Source: VXNJ01 sp009840625
GTDB lineage: Bacteria; Chloroflexota; UBA11872; VXNJ01
Direction of reading: 5' to 3'
Assembly (NCBI GenBank): GCA_965207915.1
Contig: OZ242304.1
Coordinates: forward strand, 2,170,001-2,234,000
Length of the DNA: 64,000 nt
Part shown: piece by piece, positions 17,083-25,859 of the stretch
Position numbering within the stretch: position 1 is the first letter of the stretch
Layout of the letters: every line of letters starts with the position of its first letter
Translations under genes and position numbers: made by a program
Notes under the pieces: generated by a model
Databases searched by the model: none
Seen by the model: the letters and a program-made list of their open reading frames with translations, nothing else
What the model was told of the DNA's origin: nothing

Positions 17083-18486
17083 TTAGACGGAGATGCCGTT
17101 GCGGGCGGTCTCGGCGTGGATCAATTCGAGCATGGCGGAGGTCCGGTCGGGATCTGCGGCCGCAAGGTCGTTCGATTCCGCCGGGTCCGATTCCAGATCG
17201 AACAACTGCGGGCTAAGCCCCAGGCCGTGCTGGTGGATCAACTTGAAGCGCCCGTCGAAGGCCAGGTCCCAAACGTAGTGTTTCGGCTCGCGCGACGCTG
17301 CCACGCTCGTGTATCCGCCGTGGTAGCGGAGGCCCGAGAAGAGGATTTCGCGATGTGCCCGCGCAGGGTCCTCCAGGACCGGGCGGATCGATTGAGAGTC
17401 CATTTCGGGCACCGGATCGGCGTCGGCGTAATCAATGAACGTGGCCGCCAGATCGAACATTTGGATCAGGGCCGAGCTCGACCGCCCCTGCGCCACCCCC
17501 GGGCCGGCCGCTATCAAGGGCACCGCGACCGACGATTGCCAGGGACGCGATTTCTGCCATTCGTCGTGATCGCCGAGCATGTCGCCGTGGTCGGACGTGT
17601 AGACGATCACGGTGTTGTCCAGTTCGCCGCGGCGTTCGACGGCGGCGATGATCTCGCCGATGCGGGCGTCGATGTTCTCCAGCATGGCACCGTAGTTCTG
17701 GCGGGCCCGGTTGTGGAATTCGGCGTCGTGCTGGGTACTGGCCAAGGGGCCGGGGTACCCTACACCCTGACAGGAATGCCACATCGAGGCGGTAATGTCC
17801 TGCGGTTCGTGCGGACCGGTGAAATTGACCTGCATGAACCATGGCTGTCCTTGCGGAAGGTCGCGCAGGATGTCGATCGTGTTGCGCCCGATCCAGTTGT
17901 CGCCGTAGGCAAAGTCCGGCAGCGTGGTCGGAAAGGTGCTGCCGTAGTCCCTGCCGTCGCTGTAATCGCGGCCGCGGCGCTCGAAGTCCTGGCAGTGCGC
18001 CTCGGCCAGGTCGTTCTCCACCAGGAACCTGTAATACGGACCTTGCGCGGCGCCGGTGTCGCGGAAGTTGCGAAAACCGTCCCACTTGCCCTCGTTGTCG
18101 ATCCCCTGCGTGAATCCCCAATCGGCCAGTCCGTTCTGCCCGTCAAGGCCCCAGCCACCTGACACCTTGTGGAGGTCGAATTTGCCGGTGCCGCAAACCT
18201 GGTATCCGGCGCTGCGCAGCTGCTGGTAAAAGGTCGGCAGGTCGATCGGATAGTCGTTGCCGTTGTCGACCACTCCGCACGATCCGTAGGATCGCGCCGA
18301 CGCGAGACTGGCCCGCATGGGTGCGCAGAGCGGGCTGTTTACGATCGCCTGATCGAACTGCACCCCGCGCTCGGCCAGGCTTGCCAGGTTCGGCATTCGC
18401 AACGGCGACTGCGGGTCCCAGGGCCCGAAGTCCCAGCGGTGCTGGTCGGGAATAAGCAGCAGAAGATTGGGGCGCGTATTCGGCAC
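17083..18486 (-). CDS. Type I sulfatase, variant activation motif
   Basis: 467 residues, GTG start at 18486. It parallels its neighbour: PNLLLLIPDQHRWDFGPWDPQ at the N-terminus, IVNSPLCAPMRASLASAR as nucleophile segment, VYTSDHGDMLGDHDEW as the metal site, and KSRPWQSSVAVPL. In the activation motif the usual Leu-Thr-Gly-Arg end is A-S-A-R, so the Gly is replaced by Ala. Cys, Pro and both Arg are kept. Enzyme activity is likely but formylglycine maturation could be affected. No signal peptide. The sugar permease pair runs divergently 184 nt away. Confidence 0.87.
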   Translation of the reverse strand: MPNTRPNLLLLIPDQHRWDFGPWDPQSPLRMPNLASLAERGVQFDQAIVNSPLCAPMRASLASARSYGSCGVVDNGNDYPIDLPTFYQQLRSAGYQVCGTGKFDLHKVSGGWGLDGQNGLADWGFTQGIDNEGKWDGFRNFRDTGAAQGPYYRFLVENDLAEAHCQDFERRGRDYSDGRDYGSTFPTTLPDFAYGDNWIGRNTIDILRDLPQGQPWFMQVNFTGPHEPQDITASMWHSCQGVGYPGPLASTQHDAEFHNRARQNYGAMLENIDARIGEIIAAVERRGELDNTVIVYTSDHGDMLGDHDEWQKSRPWQSSVAVPLIAAGPGVAQGRSSSALIQMFDLAATFIDYADADPVPEMDSQSIRPVLEDPARAHREILFSGLRYHGGYTSVAASREPKHYVWDLAFDGRFKLIHQHGLGLSPQLFDLESDPAESNDLAAADPDRTSAMLELIHAETARNGISV

Positions 18487-18595
18487 GAGCGGTCAGCTCC
18501 GGTTGGTTGTGGGCACGGGTCGGCGGGGATGCCTGGCGGCAGCCAAGGCCGCCCCAATTTGAACACGGCGGACGCCCGAAAACTCGAATCCCTCA

Positions 18596-18622
18596 TTGGC
18601 TACCGCCGTGCCCGGCTAGAAT
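18596..18622 (+). promoter_or_regulatory. Possible promoter of the permease pair
   Basis: TTGGCT (18596-18601) and TAGAAT (18617-18622) form a sigma70-like -35/-10 pair with a 15-nt spacer, slightly short, upstream of the first permease gene. This is a by-eye match only. Confidence 0.3.
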
Positions 18623-18670
18623 TTCAACGTTCATCAAAGTCGCCGATCTGACGGCGACGAGGTGCTTTTT

Positions 18671-19612
18671 ATGCAATCGACGTCGGCGTTGCCGAAGCGC
18701 AATGCCTGGCGGACCCTGGTGGCACTTGTCAGGGATGAAGAGGCCCGCAGCGGGTATCTGTTCGTCCTGCCATCGTTCGCCTTTTTTCTCATATTCACGC
18801 TGGTGCCGGTCCTGGCGTCGTTCTATCTGGCTTTTTTCCGCTGGAATCCGCTCGACCCCTTCGAAGCGGCCAAGTTCATCGGGATTGAAAACTTCGCCGA
18901 GCTGATCACCAAACCGGACTTCATACGCACCATGTGGAACACGTTTGTGTTCGTGGTGGCCTCGGTCGCAATCATGATTTGCGGAGCGCTGGGAACTGCG
19001 CTGGCGCTGAACCAGGGGATCAGGGCGGAGTCGCTGCTGCGCGGACTCTACTACTCCCCGGTGGTGACCTCGCTGGTCGCCACCGCGGTCATCTGGCTCT
19101 GGATTTTCGATCCGCAGTTCGGCATCATCAACGCCCTGCTAGAGGTGGTCGGGCTGCCGGACGATTTGCGCTGGGCCTCGGACCCGGTCCTGGCGATGCC
19201 GACTGTGATCATCACCTTCGTTTGGCGGGAGGTCGGCTACTTCACTGTCATCTACTTGGCGGGATTGCAGGGGATACCTTCGGAGTTGAAGGAAGCCGCC
19301 CGGATTGACGGGGCCAACGCGGTAACCACGTTCCGCTACGTGGTGATCCCGTTGCTGATGCCGACCACTCTCTTCGTGCTGGTCCTGGGGATCCTGCGCG
19401 CCACCCAGAATTCGTTCGCGGTCATTTACATAATGACTGGAGGCGGGCCGGTGAACGCCACCAACGTGATGGTGTTCTACATGTACCAGAATGCCTTCGA
19501 ATTCTTCCGGATGGGATTTGCCAGCGCGGTTTCGCTGTTCATCTTCATCCTGATCTTTTCGCTGTCGCTGCTGCAGTTCCGGTTGATCGGCGCGCGCACG
19601 GAGTACCTCTAA
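18671..19612 (+). CDS. Sugar ABC transporter permease (MalF/UgpA-like)
   Basis: 313 residues with six membrane segments (first at about 27-50, GYLFVLPSFAFFLIFTLVPV). The cytoplasmic coupling loop KEAARIDGANAVTTFRYVVIP matches the EAA motif of carbohydrate-uptake CUT1 permeases, which contacts the ATPase. I chose the ATG at 18671 with GAGGTG about 5 nt upstream; a GTG at 18662 is possible. It is followed without a gap by the second permease. No solute-binding protein or ATPase gene is adjacent. The setting between sulfatase genes suggests a sulfated or otherwise decorated saccharide, by inference. Confidence 0.9.
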   Translation: MQSTSALPKRNAWRTLVALVRDEEARSGYLFVLPSFAFFLIFTLVPVLASFYLAFFRWNPLDPFEAAKFIGIENFAELITKPDFIRTMWNTFVFVVASVAIMICGALGTALALNQGIRAESLLRGLYYSPVVTSLVATAVIWLWIFDPQFGIINALLEVVGLPDDLRWASDPVLAMPTVIITFVWREVGYFTVIYLAGLQGIPSELKEAARIDGANAVTTFRYVVIPLLMPTTLFVLVLGILRATQNSFAVIYIMTGGGPVNATNVMVFYMYQNAFEFFRMGFASAVSLFIFILIFSLSLLQFRLIGARTEYL

Positions 19613-20500
19613 ATGGCCCAGACCCAGGTAATCGAAGCGGTCGCCGACCCGGCGCTAACGATCCGCTCCCGGCGGACCCAGAACTGGCGCCGAGTCGGAA
19701 GGATCATCCTCTACGCCGCCCTGGTAATGGGCGTGCTGTTCGTGACCATCCCCTATCTGTGGATGCTTTCGGCTTCGCTGAAAGAAGAGCGCGAGATCTA
19801 TGAGCCCGGCCTGAACTTCCTGCCCAATTCGCTCTACCTGCAGAACTACATCGACATCGTCGAGGACTACCAGATCATCCGCTGGCTGTTCAACAGCTTC
19901 CTGATCGGATTCATCGTCATTCTCTCGAACATGACGTTCACCGTGCTGGCCGGCTACGCGTTCGCCCGGCTGCGCTGGCCGGGCCGCGACATCATCTTCT
20001 ACACGTACCTGGGCGCGATGATGATTCCGATCCAGGTCCGGCTCATACCGAGCTTCATCATCATCAAGGAACTCGGCTGGGTCAACACCTACCAGGGAAT
20101 CGCCTCGCTGCAGCTGGTCGAATTCTTCGGCGTGTTCCTAATCAGGCAATTCATGCTCAACATGCCGCGCGAACTCGAGGACGCCGCCCGAATCGACGGC
20201 TGCGGCTGGTTCCGGGTGCTCTGGCAGATCATCATTCCAAATTCCAAGCCGGCGCTGGCCGCGCTGGCGATATTTACCTTCACCGCTTCCTGGAATAACT
20301 TCCTGTGGCCGCTGGTTGTGATCAACCAGGAGCACTACATGACCATCCAGGTCGGACTCGCCAGCATGAAGGGCGAGATCATTCCCTGGGGCCTGCTGAT
20401 GGCCGGGACGATGATCTCGGCCGTGCCGCTGTTCATCGTCTACATCATCCTGCAGAAGCTGTTCACGCAGGGCATCGTGATGAGCGGGATCAAGGGGTAG
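19613..20500 (+). CDS. Sugar ABC transporter permease (MalG/UgpE-like)
   Basis: 295 residues with six membrane segments. The N-terminal LWMLSASLKEEREIYEPG loop is typical of MalG-type subunits, and the EAA loop is EDAARIDGCGWFRVLWQIIIPNSKPA. Its ATG follows directly after the TAA of the partner permease, so the two subunits are made together and pair to form the channel of a CUT1 importer. The TGI-like C-terminus (LFTQGIVMSGIKG) is complete. The missing binding protein and ATPase must be encoded elsewhere. Confidence 0.9.
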   Translation: MAQTQVIEAVADPALTIRSRRTQNWRRVGRIILYAALVMGVLFVTIPYLWMLSASLKEEREIYEPGLNFLPNSLYLQNYIDIVEDYQIIRWLFNSFLIGFIVILSNMTFTVLAGYAFARLRWPGRDIIFYTYLGAMMIPIQVRLIPSFIIIKELGWVNTYQGIASLQLVEFFGVFLIRQFMLNMPRELEDAARIDGCGWFRVLWQIIIPNSKPALAALAIFTFTASWNNFLWPLVVINQEHYMTIQVGLASMKGEIIPWGLLMAGTMISAVPLFIVYIILQKLFTQGIVMSGIKG

Positions 20501-20513
20501 TCGCCGCCGACTA
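20498..20513. terminator. Hairpin at the end of the permease operon
   Basis: TAGTCGCCGCCGACTA folds as a 6-bp stem with a 4-nt loop and begins at the stop codon of the second permease. GTTTCGG follows, with only a short T-run. It could act as a weak terminator before the convergent katG. Confidence 0.3.
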
Positions 20514-20569
20514 GTTTCGGTTCCGCGCCGGCGCCGCGTCAGCGACGGCCGGCAGGGAAAGTCCGGGCG

Positions 20570-22690
20570 TCAGGTCAGGTCGAAGCGGTCCAGATCCATC
20601 ACCTTGGCCCAGGCCTTGACAAAATCGCGCGCAAAGGCTTCCCCGGCGTCGCTGGATCCGTAGACCTCGGCCAGCGCGCGCAGTTCCGAATTAGATCCGA
20701 ACACCAGATCGACGCGGGTCGCCGTCCAGATGGGCGCCCCGCCGCCGGCGCGGCCCTCAAACACGTCCCCGGCCCTGCGCCACTCGGTCCCGGGATCAAG
20801 CAGGTTCACGAAGAAGTCGTTGCTGAGGGTTCCGGGGCGCGTAGTCAAAACTCCGTGCCGCGTGCCGCCGGTGTTGGCGCCCAAAACGCGCAGACCGCCG
20901 ATTAGCACGGTCATCTCGGGCGCGGTCAATTCGAGCATTGCCGCCCGCTCGATGAGCAGCTCTTCGGGCGGCCTGCTTTCGCTGGCCGCGACGTAATTGC
21001 GGAAGCCGTCGGCGCGCGGCTCCAGCACTGCGAAGGAGTCAGCGTCGGTCCAGTCCTCCCCGGCGTCGGTCCGGCCCGGGTGGAAGGGCACCGCAAGGAC
21101 GTGCCCGGCGTCGCGGGCCGCCCGCTCGACCGCCGCGCACCCGCCTAGGACGATCAGGTCGGCCAGCGAGATCCTGGCGCCGTCGGTCCGAGACGAGTTG
21201 AATTCGTCCCGGATTCGAGCCAGCGCGGCCAGCGTTGCGGAGAGGTCCACCGGGTCGTTTGCGGCCCAATCTTTCTGTGGGGCCAGCCGGATCCGGGCCC
21301 CGTTGGCGCCCCCGCGCCGGTCGGTGCCGCGATAGGAGGCCGCCGCCGACCAGGCGGCGCGGACCAGCTGTGAAACCGAGAGCTCGGAAGCGAGTATGAG
21401 CGCTTTCAGTTCGGAAATGTCCCGGTCACCGACCAAATCATGGTCGACTTCGGGCACCGGGTCCTGCCACAGCAGCTTCTCGGCCGGAACCAGCGGTCCC
21501 AGGTACCGGCTGCGCGGCCCCATGTCGCGGTGCAGAAGCTTGAACCAGGCCCGTGCGAACGCGTCCTCGAGTTCGGCCGGATTGTTCAGGAAACGAGTCG
21601 AAATGGCGGCGTACTCGGGATCGGCCCGGAGCGCCAGATCAGTCGTGAGCATCATCGGCGCGTGCTTGACCGCCGGATCGTGTGCGTCGGCGACGGTGGT
21701 CGCGGCCGCGGCGTCGCGCGGCCGGAATTGAGATTTGCCGGCCGGGCTCTTGGTCAATTCCCACTCGTGGCCGTATAGGTTTTCCAGAAATTCGTTGTCC
21801 CAACGGGTGGGATTACTGGTCCAGGCGCCTTCCAGCCCGCTGGTCACCGAATCACCGGCGTTGCCGTCGCCGTAGCTGCTGGCCCAGCCAAGCCCCTGCT
21901 GCTCCAGCCCGGCCCCTTCCGGGTCCGGTCCGACGTGCGATTCGGCGCCGGCGCCGTGGGCCTTGCCGAAGGTATGCCCGCCGACGATGAGGGCGACAGT
22001 CTCCTCGTCGTTCATCGCCATCCGCTCAAATGTCTGGCGGATGTACCGAGCTGCCTCCGCCGGGTCCGGACGACCGCCCGGCCCTTCCGGATTCACGTAA
22101 ATCAAGCCCATGTGATCGGCCGCCAGCGGTCCCTGCAGGCGGCCGTCTGCGTCGTGGCGTTCATCGCCCAGCCACTCGCTCTCCGCACCCCAATCGGTCT
22201 CGTCAGGCTCCCACACGTCCGGGCGCCCGAACGCAAATCCGAACGTCCTAAATCCCATCGACTCCAGCGCGCAGTTGCCGGCGAATATCAACAGGTCGGC
22301 CCAGGAAAGACTCTGGCCGTACTTTTGCTTGATCGGCCAGAGCAGCCGCCGGGCCTTGTCGAGATTGGCGTTGTCGGGCCAACTGTTCAGCGGCGCGAAC
22401 CGCTGCTGGCCCGAACCCCCGCCACCCCGACCGTCGCTCACCCGGTAGGTTCCGGCGGCGTGCCAGGTCATGCGGATGAGCAGCGGCCCGTAGTGGCCAT
22501 AGTCGGCCGGCCACCAGTCCTGCGAGGTCGTCATCACCGATTCGATGTCGCGTCGCAGGGCCTCGACGTCCAGCGACTTGACTGCCGCCCGGTAGTCGAA
22601 CCCGTCCGGCAGCGGATCGGACTGCGGCGAGTTTCGGCGCAGGGCGGCAAGACTTAACCGCCCCGGCCACCAGTCTTGGTTGTTGGTCAC
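20570..22690 (-). CDS. katG: Catalase-peroxidase
   Basis: 706 residues, slightly shorter than the usual 720-750. Haem enzyme that removes hydrogen peroxide by catalase and peroxidase activity. The N-terminal active domain shows IRMTWHAAGTYR (distal Arg-Trp-His), LIYVNPEGPGG (Tyr of the Met-Tyr-Trp crosslink), ERMAMNDEET (Met of the crosslink) and VALIVGGHTFGKAHG (proximal His). The degenerate second peroxidase half follows (SQLVRAAWSAAASYRGTDRRGG) and lacks the catalytic His, as in all KatG. GTG start at 22690. No OxyR or Fur gene is nearby. It sits between sugar permeases and a sulfatase pair, transcribed with the sulfatases' strand. Confidence 0.97.
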   Translation of the reverse strand: MTNNQDWWPGRLSLAALRRNSPQSDPLPDGFDYRAAVKSLDVEALRRDIESVMTTSQDWWPADYGHYGPLLIRMTWHAAGTYRVSDGRGGGGSGQQRFAPLNSWPDNANLDKARRLLWPIKQKYGQSLSWADLLIFAGNCALESMGFRTFGFAFGRPDVWEPDETDWGAESEWLGDERHDADGRLQGPLAADHMGLIYVNPEGPGGRPDPAEAARYIRQTFERMAMNDEETVALIVGGHTFGKAHGAGAESHVGPDPEGAGLEQQGLGWASSYGDGNAGDSVTSGLEGAWTSNPTRWDNEFLENLYGHEWELTKSPAGKSQFRPRDAAAATTVADAHDPAVKHAPMMLTTDLALRADPEYAAISTRFLNNPAELEDAFARAWFKLLHRDMGPRSRYLGPLVPAEKLLWQDPVPEVDHDLVGDRDISELKALILASELSVSQLVRAAWSAAASYRGTDRRGGANGARIRLAPQKDWAANDPVDLSATLAALARIRDEFNSSRTDGARISLADLIVLGGCAAVERAARDAGHVLAVPFHPGRTDAGEDWTDADSFAVLEPRADGFRNYVAASESRPPEELLIERAAMLELTAPEMTVLIGGLRVLGANTGGTRHGVLTTRPGTLSNDFFVNLLDPGTEWRRAGDVFEGRAGGGAPIWTATRVDLVFGSNSELRALAEVYGSSDAGEAFARDFVKAWAKVMDLDRFDLT

Positions 22691-22792
22691 TTTGGTGCCC
22701 CTGTCGAATCGTCGTGCCGCCGGTATTCTGCCGCCGCAACGGCGGCCGCAAACCGGCGGCTCATTGGCGCCCTCACGGGCGCGGTGTTTCCA

Positions 22793-24208
22793 TTAAGGCC
22801 GCCCCGGAACCCAGGAGCCGGACGGGCTGGATGCTCGGCCGGCGTTGATCAGCCGGCGGTTTTGCTGCGAGCGCAGCGCGCGGGCATAGACCTCGTCGGG
22901 ATCGTAGTCGCGGCGCGCCCGAGCGCGCAGGTCGGCGAGCGCGTCGGCGTAGCGGGGATTCTGGACCTGGTTAACAAGCTCGTCTGGGTCGGCGGCCATG
23001 TCGAACAGCTCCTCTGGCTCGCCGTGGTAGTAGTTGTATTTCAGGTCGCCCACGCGCACCATCCGGCAGGGTCCCTTGGCGGCCACCGCCGTGTAGTCGG
23101 CGATGACTTCGCCCGGGCCTTCGGGCCCGCCGCCGGCCAGCCCCAGCAGGCTCTCTCCGGACCAGTAGCCGGGGGCTTCGACACCGGCGCAGTCGAGCAG
23201 CGTTTGCGTCACGTCAATCAATGACACCGGTTGGTTAACGCGGCGTCCGGCGTCGACCTTGCCCGGCCAACGCACGTGCAGCGGGACTCCGACTGAATCC
23301 TCGTAGAAAGTCTGCTTGGTCCACATCCCGTGTTCGCCCACCGCATCCCCGTGATCGGAGGTGTAGACGATTACGGTGTCTTCGCCCTGGCCGGACTCGT
23401 CGACTGCGGCCAGGATCTGACCCAGGCAATCGTCGCAATAAGTGATAAGTCCGTAATAGGCGGCCCTGGCCCTTGCCACCAGCTCGGGATCGACGTCCAT
23501 GTAGGAGAACCATTCCGCCAGGCGCCGCTTGTGCGGATGGATGTCGTCCATGTGAGCCGGTACGCGCGGCTGATCGGCGTGTTCGGGATAGTACATGTCC
23601 CAGTACTTCTGGCGCGCGATGAATGGGAAGTGGGGAGTGATCAGTCCCACCAGCAGCGCCCAGGGACGGTCCGCACCCTCCTGGGCGCGGATGTAGGTGC
23701 TGGCTTGGGCGGCGGCGACCTCGTCGTAGGCCGAATAGGGGTGCTCGCCCGGCCCGGCCTGGGTGAACATGCTGTAGTCGGCGGCCGCGTTCTCAGGGTG
23801 CCAGCCCACCCAGTCGGCGGTCAGTTTTGGGTTGGCGTCGCCGTGGACGTCGGACAGGATGCGGCGCTTGAAGCCGTGCATCTGGTCGGCGCCCTGGAAG
23901 TGCATCTTTCCGCAAAGGACGGTCTCGTAACCGGCCCCATTGAGCAGATGCGCCCAGGTGGCCTCGTCGCTGCTCAGGGTGGCGGCATTGTCCCAGGCCC
24001 CCACCTGCGGGGTGTGTTGGCCGGTCATGAACGATGCCCGCGAAGGGTTGCAGATCGGCGAATTGCAGTACGCGTTGACAAACGTGGTCCCCTCGTCGGC
24101 AAGGCGCTGCATGTGGGGTGACTTGACGAATGGATGACCGTAGGGCTCGGTGAAGCTGCGCGAGTGTTCGTCGCTCATCACCACCAGGATGTTGGGTCGC
24201 TTTGGCAT
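22793..24208 (-). CDS. Type I sulfatase, variant activation motif
   Basis: 471 residues. RPNILVVMSDEHSRSFTEPYGHP gives the first metal ligands (Asp-Glu), NSPICNPSRASFMTGQ the nucleophile segment, and VIVYTSDHGDAVGEHGMWTKQTFYEDS the second metal site and Lys. The activation motif ends T-G-Q rather than T-G-R, which is unusual for the second conserved Arg. It is most like the next upstream gene and to choline-sulfatase/arylsulfatase groups with the SDEH start. No signal peptide is present, so action in the cytoplasm is expected. Substrate unknown. Confidence 0.88.
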   Translation of the reverse strand: MPKRPNILVVMSDEHSRSFTEPYGHPFVKSPHMQRLADEGTTFVNAYCNSPICNPSRASFMTGQHTPQVGAWDNAATLSSDEATWAHLLNGAGYETVLCGKMHFQGADQMHGFKRRILSDVHGDANPKLTADWVGWHPENAAADYSMFTQAGPGEHPYSAYDEVAAAQASTYIRAQEGADRPWALLVGLITPHFPFIARQKYWDMYYPEHADQPRVPAHMDDIHPHKRRLAEWFSYMDVDPELVARARAAYYGLITYCDDCLGQILAAVDESGQGEDTVIVYTSDHGDAVGEHGMWTKQTFYEDSVGVPLHVRWPGKVDAGRRVNQPVSLIDVTQTLLDCAGVEAPGYWSGESLLGLAGGGPEGPGEVIADYTAVAAKGPCRMVRVGDLKYNYYHGEPEELFDMAADPDELVNQVQNPRYADALADLRARARRDYDPDEVYARALRSQQNRRLINAGRASSPSGSWVPGRP

Positions 24209-24263
24209 TGGCGTGCCTTCGGAGTTGAACTGGGAGTTGTCGGTGCGGCGGGCTAGGGAGCGA

Positions 24264-25694
24264 TCAGGCGAAGTCGCCGCCCTGGTACGGTTGCCCCCAG
24301 GGCTGGTCGCCGAGCGCGCCTACGAGCTTGGATCGCGACTGCTGCGAGTGGACTACGCGGCGCGAGATCTCATCCGGATCCCAATCCTTCAGCGCGGCCG
24401 CCGTCAATCGCTGCACGGTCCCAGCGTGGGCGGGATCGGCGGCAAGGTCTGAGACCTCTTCGGGATCGTTCTCCAGGTCGAACAATTCGGGCCGTTCGCC
24501 ATGGTAGTAGTTGAGCTTGAAGCGGCCCTGGCGGATGCTGCGACCGGGGGCGATCGATCCGTGCGCGTAGTAGTCACATATCGCCTCGCCCCCACCGTCA
24601 GACTCCTCGCCCGAAAGTAGCGGCAGGAGCGAGGAACCGTGACAGAGCTCGCTGTCGGCGCCTGCGCCCTCCAGTACAGTCTTGACCACGTCCAGGAGCG
24701 ACGTTACGCGCTTGAAACGACTGCCCGGCGACGTGACCCCGGGCCAGCGCACCAGGAATGGGATCTTGGTCGAGGCGTCGTAGAAACCGCACTTGTACCA
24801 CAGCCCTTTTTCGCCGAGCTGCTCACCGTGATCGGCCACGTAGATCACCACGGTGTTATCGCCCAATCCCAGGTAATCGAGGGCGTCGACCATCTGACCG
24901 ATCTTCTCGTCGGCGAATGTGCACATGCCGTAGTAGGCGGCCCGCGCCTTGCGCACTTGTTCGACCGGAATGTCGCGGGATTGGAACACGTCCAGCAATC
25001 GTTCGTTCTGCGGGTGCAGCGTGCCCAGATCGCCAGCGCCAAGCCGGGGCATCTCGACGTTGTCGGCGTAGTACTTGTAATAGTGCTGGTCGCGGGCGAT
25101 GAAGGGGAAGTGCGGCGTGAATATGGATGCGCAGATCGCGAACGGGCGATCGCGCCGGTCCGGCTGGGAAAGGAATTCGACCGTGCGAGTGGCCACCTCG
25201 TCGTCGTACCGGAGATGGAAGTAATCGCCCGATCGCGGGACCTCGGTTAGCCGGCGGGCATTGTCGATCGTGTCGCCGAAGTGGCCGCCCGTCGACCAAT
25301 CGGGCAGCCGCCCGGTGGTCGTCCCGCCACCGTGGATATCCTCCAGCAGTCGATGCTTGAAACCGTGCATCTGGTCGGGCCCGACGAAGTGCATCTTGCC
25401 GCACAGGGCCGTGTCGTAGCCGAGCGAATTGAGCCGGTGCGCCCAGGTGATCTGGTCGGTGCGCAGGGTGTTGGCGTTGTCCCAGACTTCAACCTCGTGC
25501 ACGTATCGGCCGGACATGAAGGATGCCCGCGACGGCACGCACAGCGGCGAGTTGCAGTAGGCGTTATCAAACGTGGCCCCCCGTGCCGCCAGGCGGTCGA
25601 GATTGGGAGTCTGCACCGTCGGGTGGCCGTAAACCGAACTGTAGGCAGGGTTGTGCTCATCGGACATGATGATGAGGAAATTGGGACGGTCCAT
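24264..25694 (-). CDS. Type I sulfatase
   Basis: 476 residues with canonical features: RPNFLIIMSDEHNPAYSSVYGHP at the start, NSPLCVPSRASFMSGR as the formylglycine motif (C-x-P-S-R...G-R), VVIYVADHGEQLGEKGLW as the second metal site, and YKCGFYDASTKIPFLVRWPG with the catalytic Lys. It is a tandem relative of the sulfatase 55 nt downstream; both end with a DPDE(I/V) helix and Arg/Gln-rich tail. No signal peptide. The ATG at 25694 faces a divergent SDR gene across 165 nt. Confidence 0.92.
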   Translation of the reverse strand: MDRPNFLIIMSDEHNPAYSSVYGHPTVQTPNLDRLAARGATFDNAYCNSPLCVPSRASFMSGRYVHEVEVWDNANTLRTDQITWAHRLNSLGYDTALCGKMHFVGPDQMHGFKHRLLEDIHGGGTTTGRLPDWSTGGHFGDTIDNARRLTEVPRSGDYFHLRYDDEVATRTVEFLSQPDRRDRPFAICASIFTPHFPFIARDQHYYKYYADNVEMPRLGAGDLGTLHPQNERLLDVFQSRDIPVEQVRKARAAYYGMCTFADEKIGQMVDALDYLGLGDNTVVIYVADHGEQLGEKGLWYKCGFYDASTKIPFLVRWPGVTSPGSRFKRVTSLLDVVKTVLEGAGADSELCHGSSLLPLLSGEESDGGGEAICDYYAHGSIAPGRSIRQGRFKLNYYHGERPELFDLENDPEEVSDLAADPAHAGTVQRLTAAALKDWDPDEISRRVVHSQQSRSKLVGALGDQPWGQPYQGGDFA

Positions 25695-25859
25695 TTACCC
25701 TGCTCTCGGGGGATTCTGGGGGCGATGGGCCGCGCTGGCCCGCCATATTAAAAGGTGGCCGGGCCGGCTGGGCCGGAATTGCCGACATTGACAGGGACCA
25801 ATCTGCAAAATTGACCGGGCGATCAAGTTGATGGCGATAGCAGACCGGGACGCAAGGCA

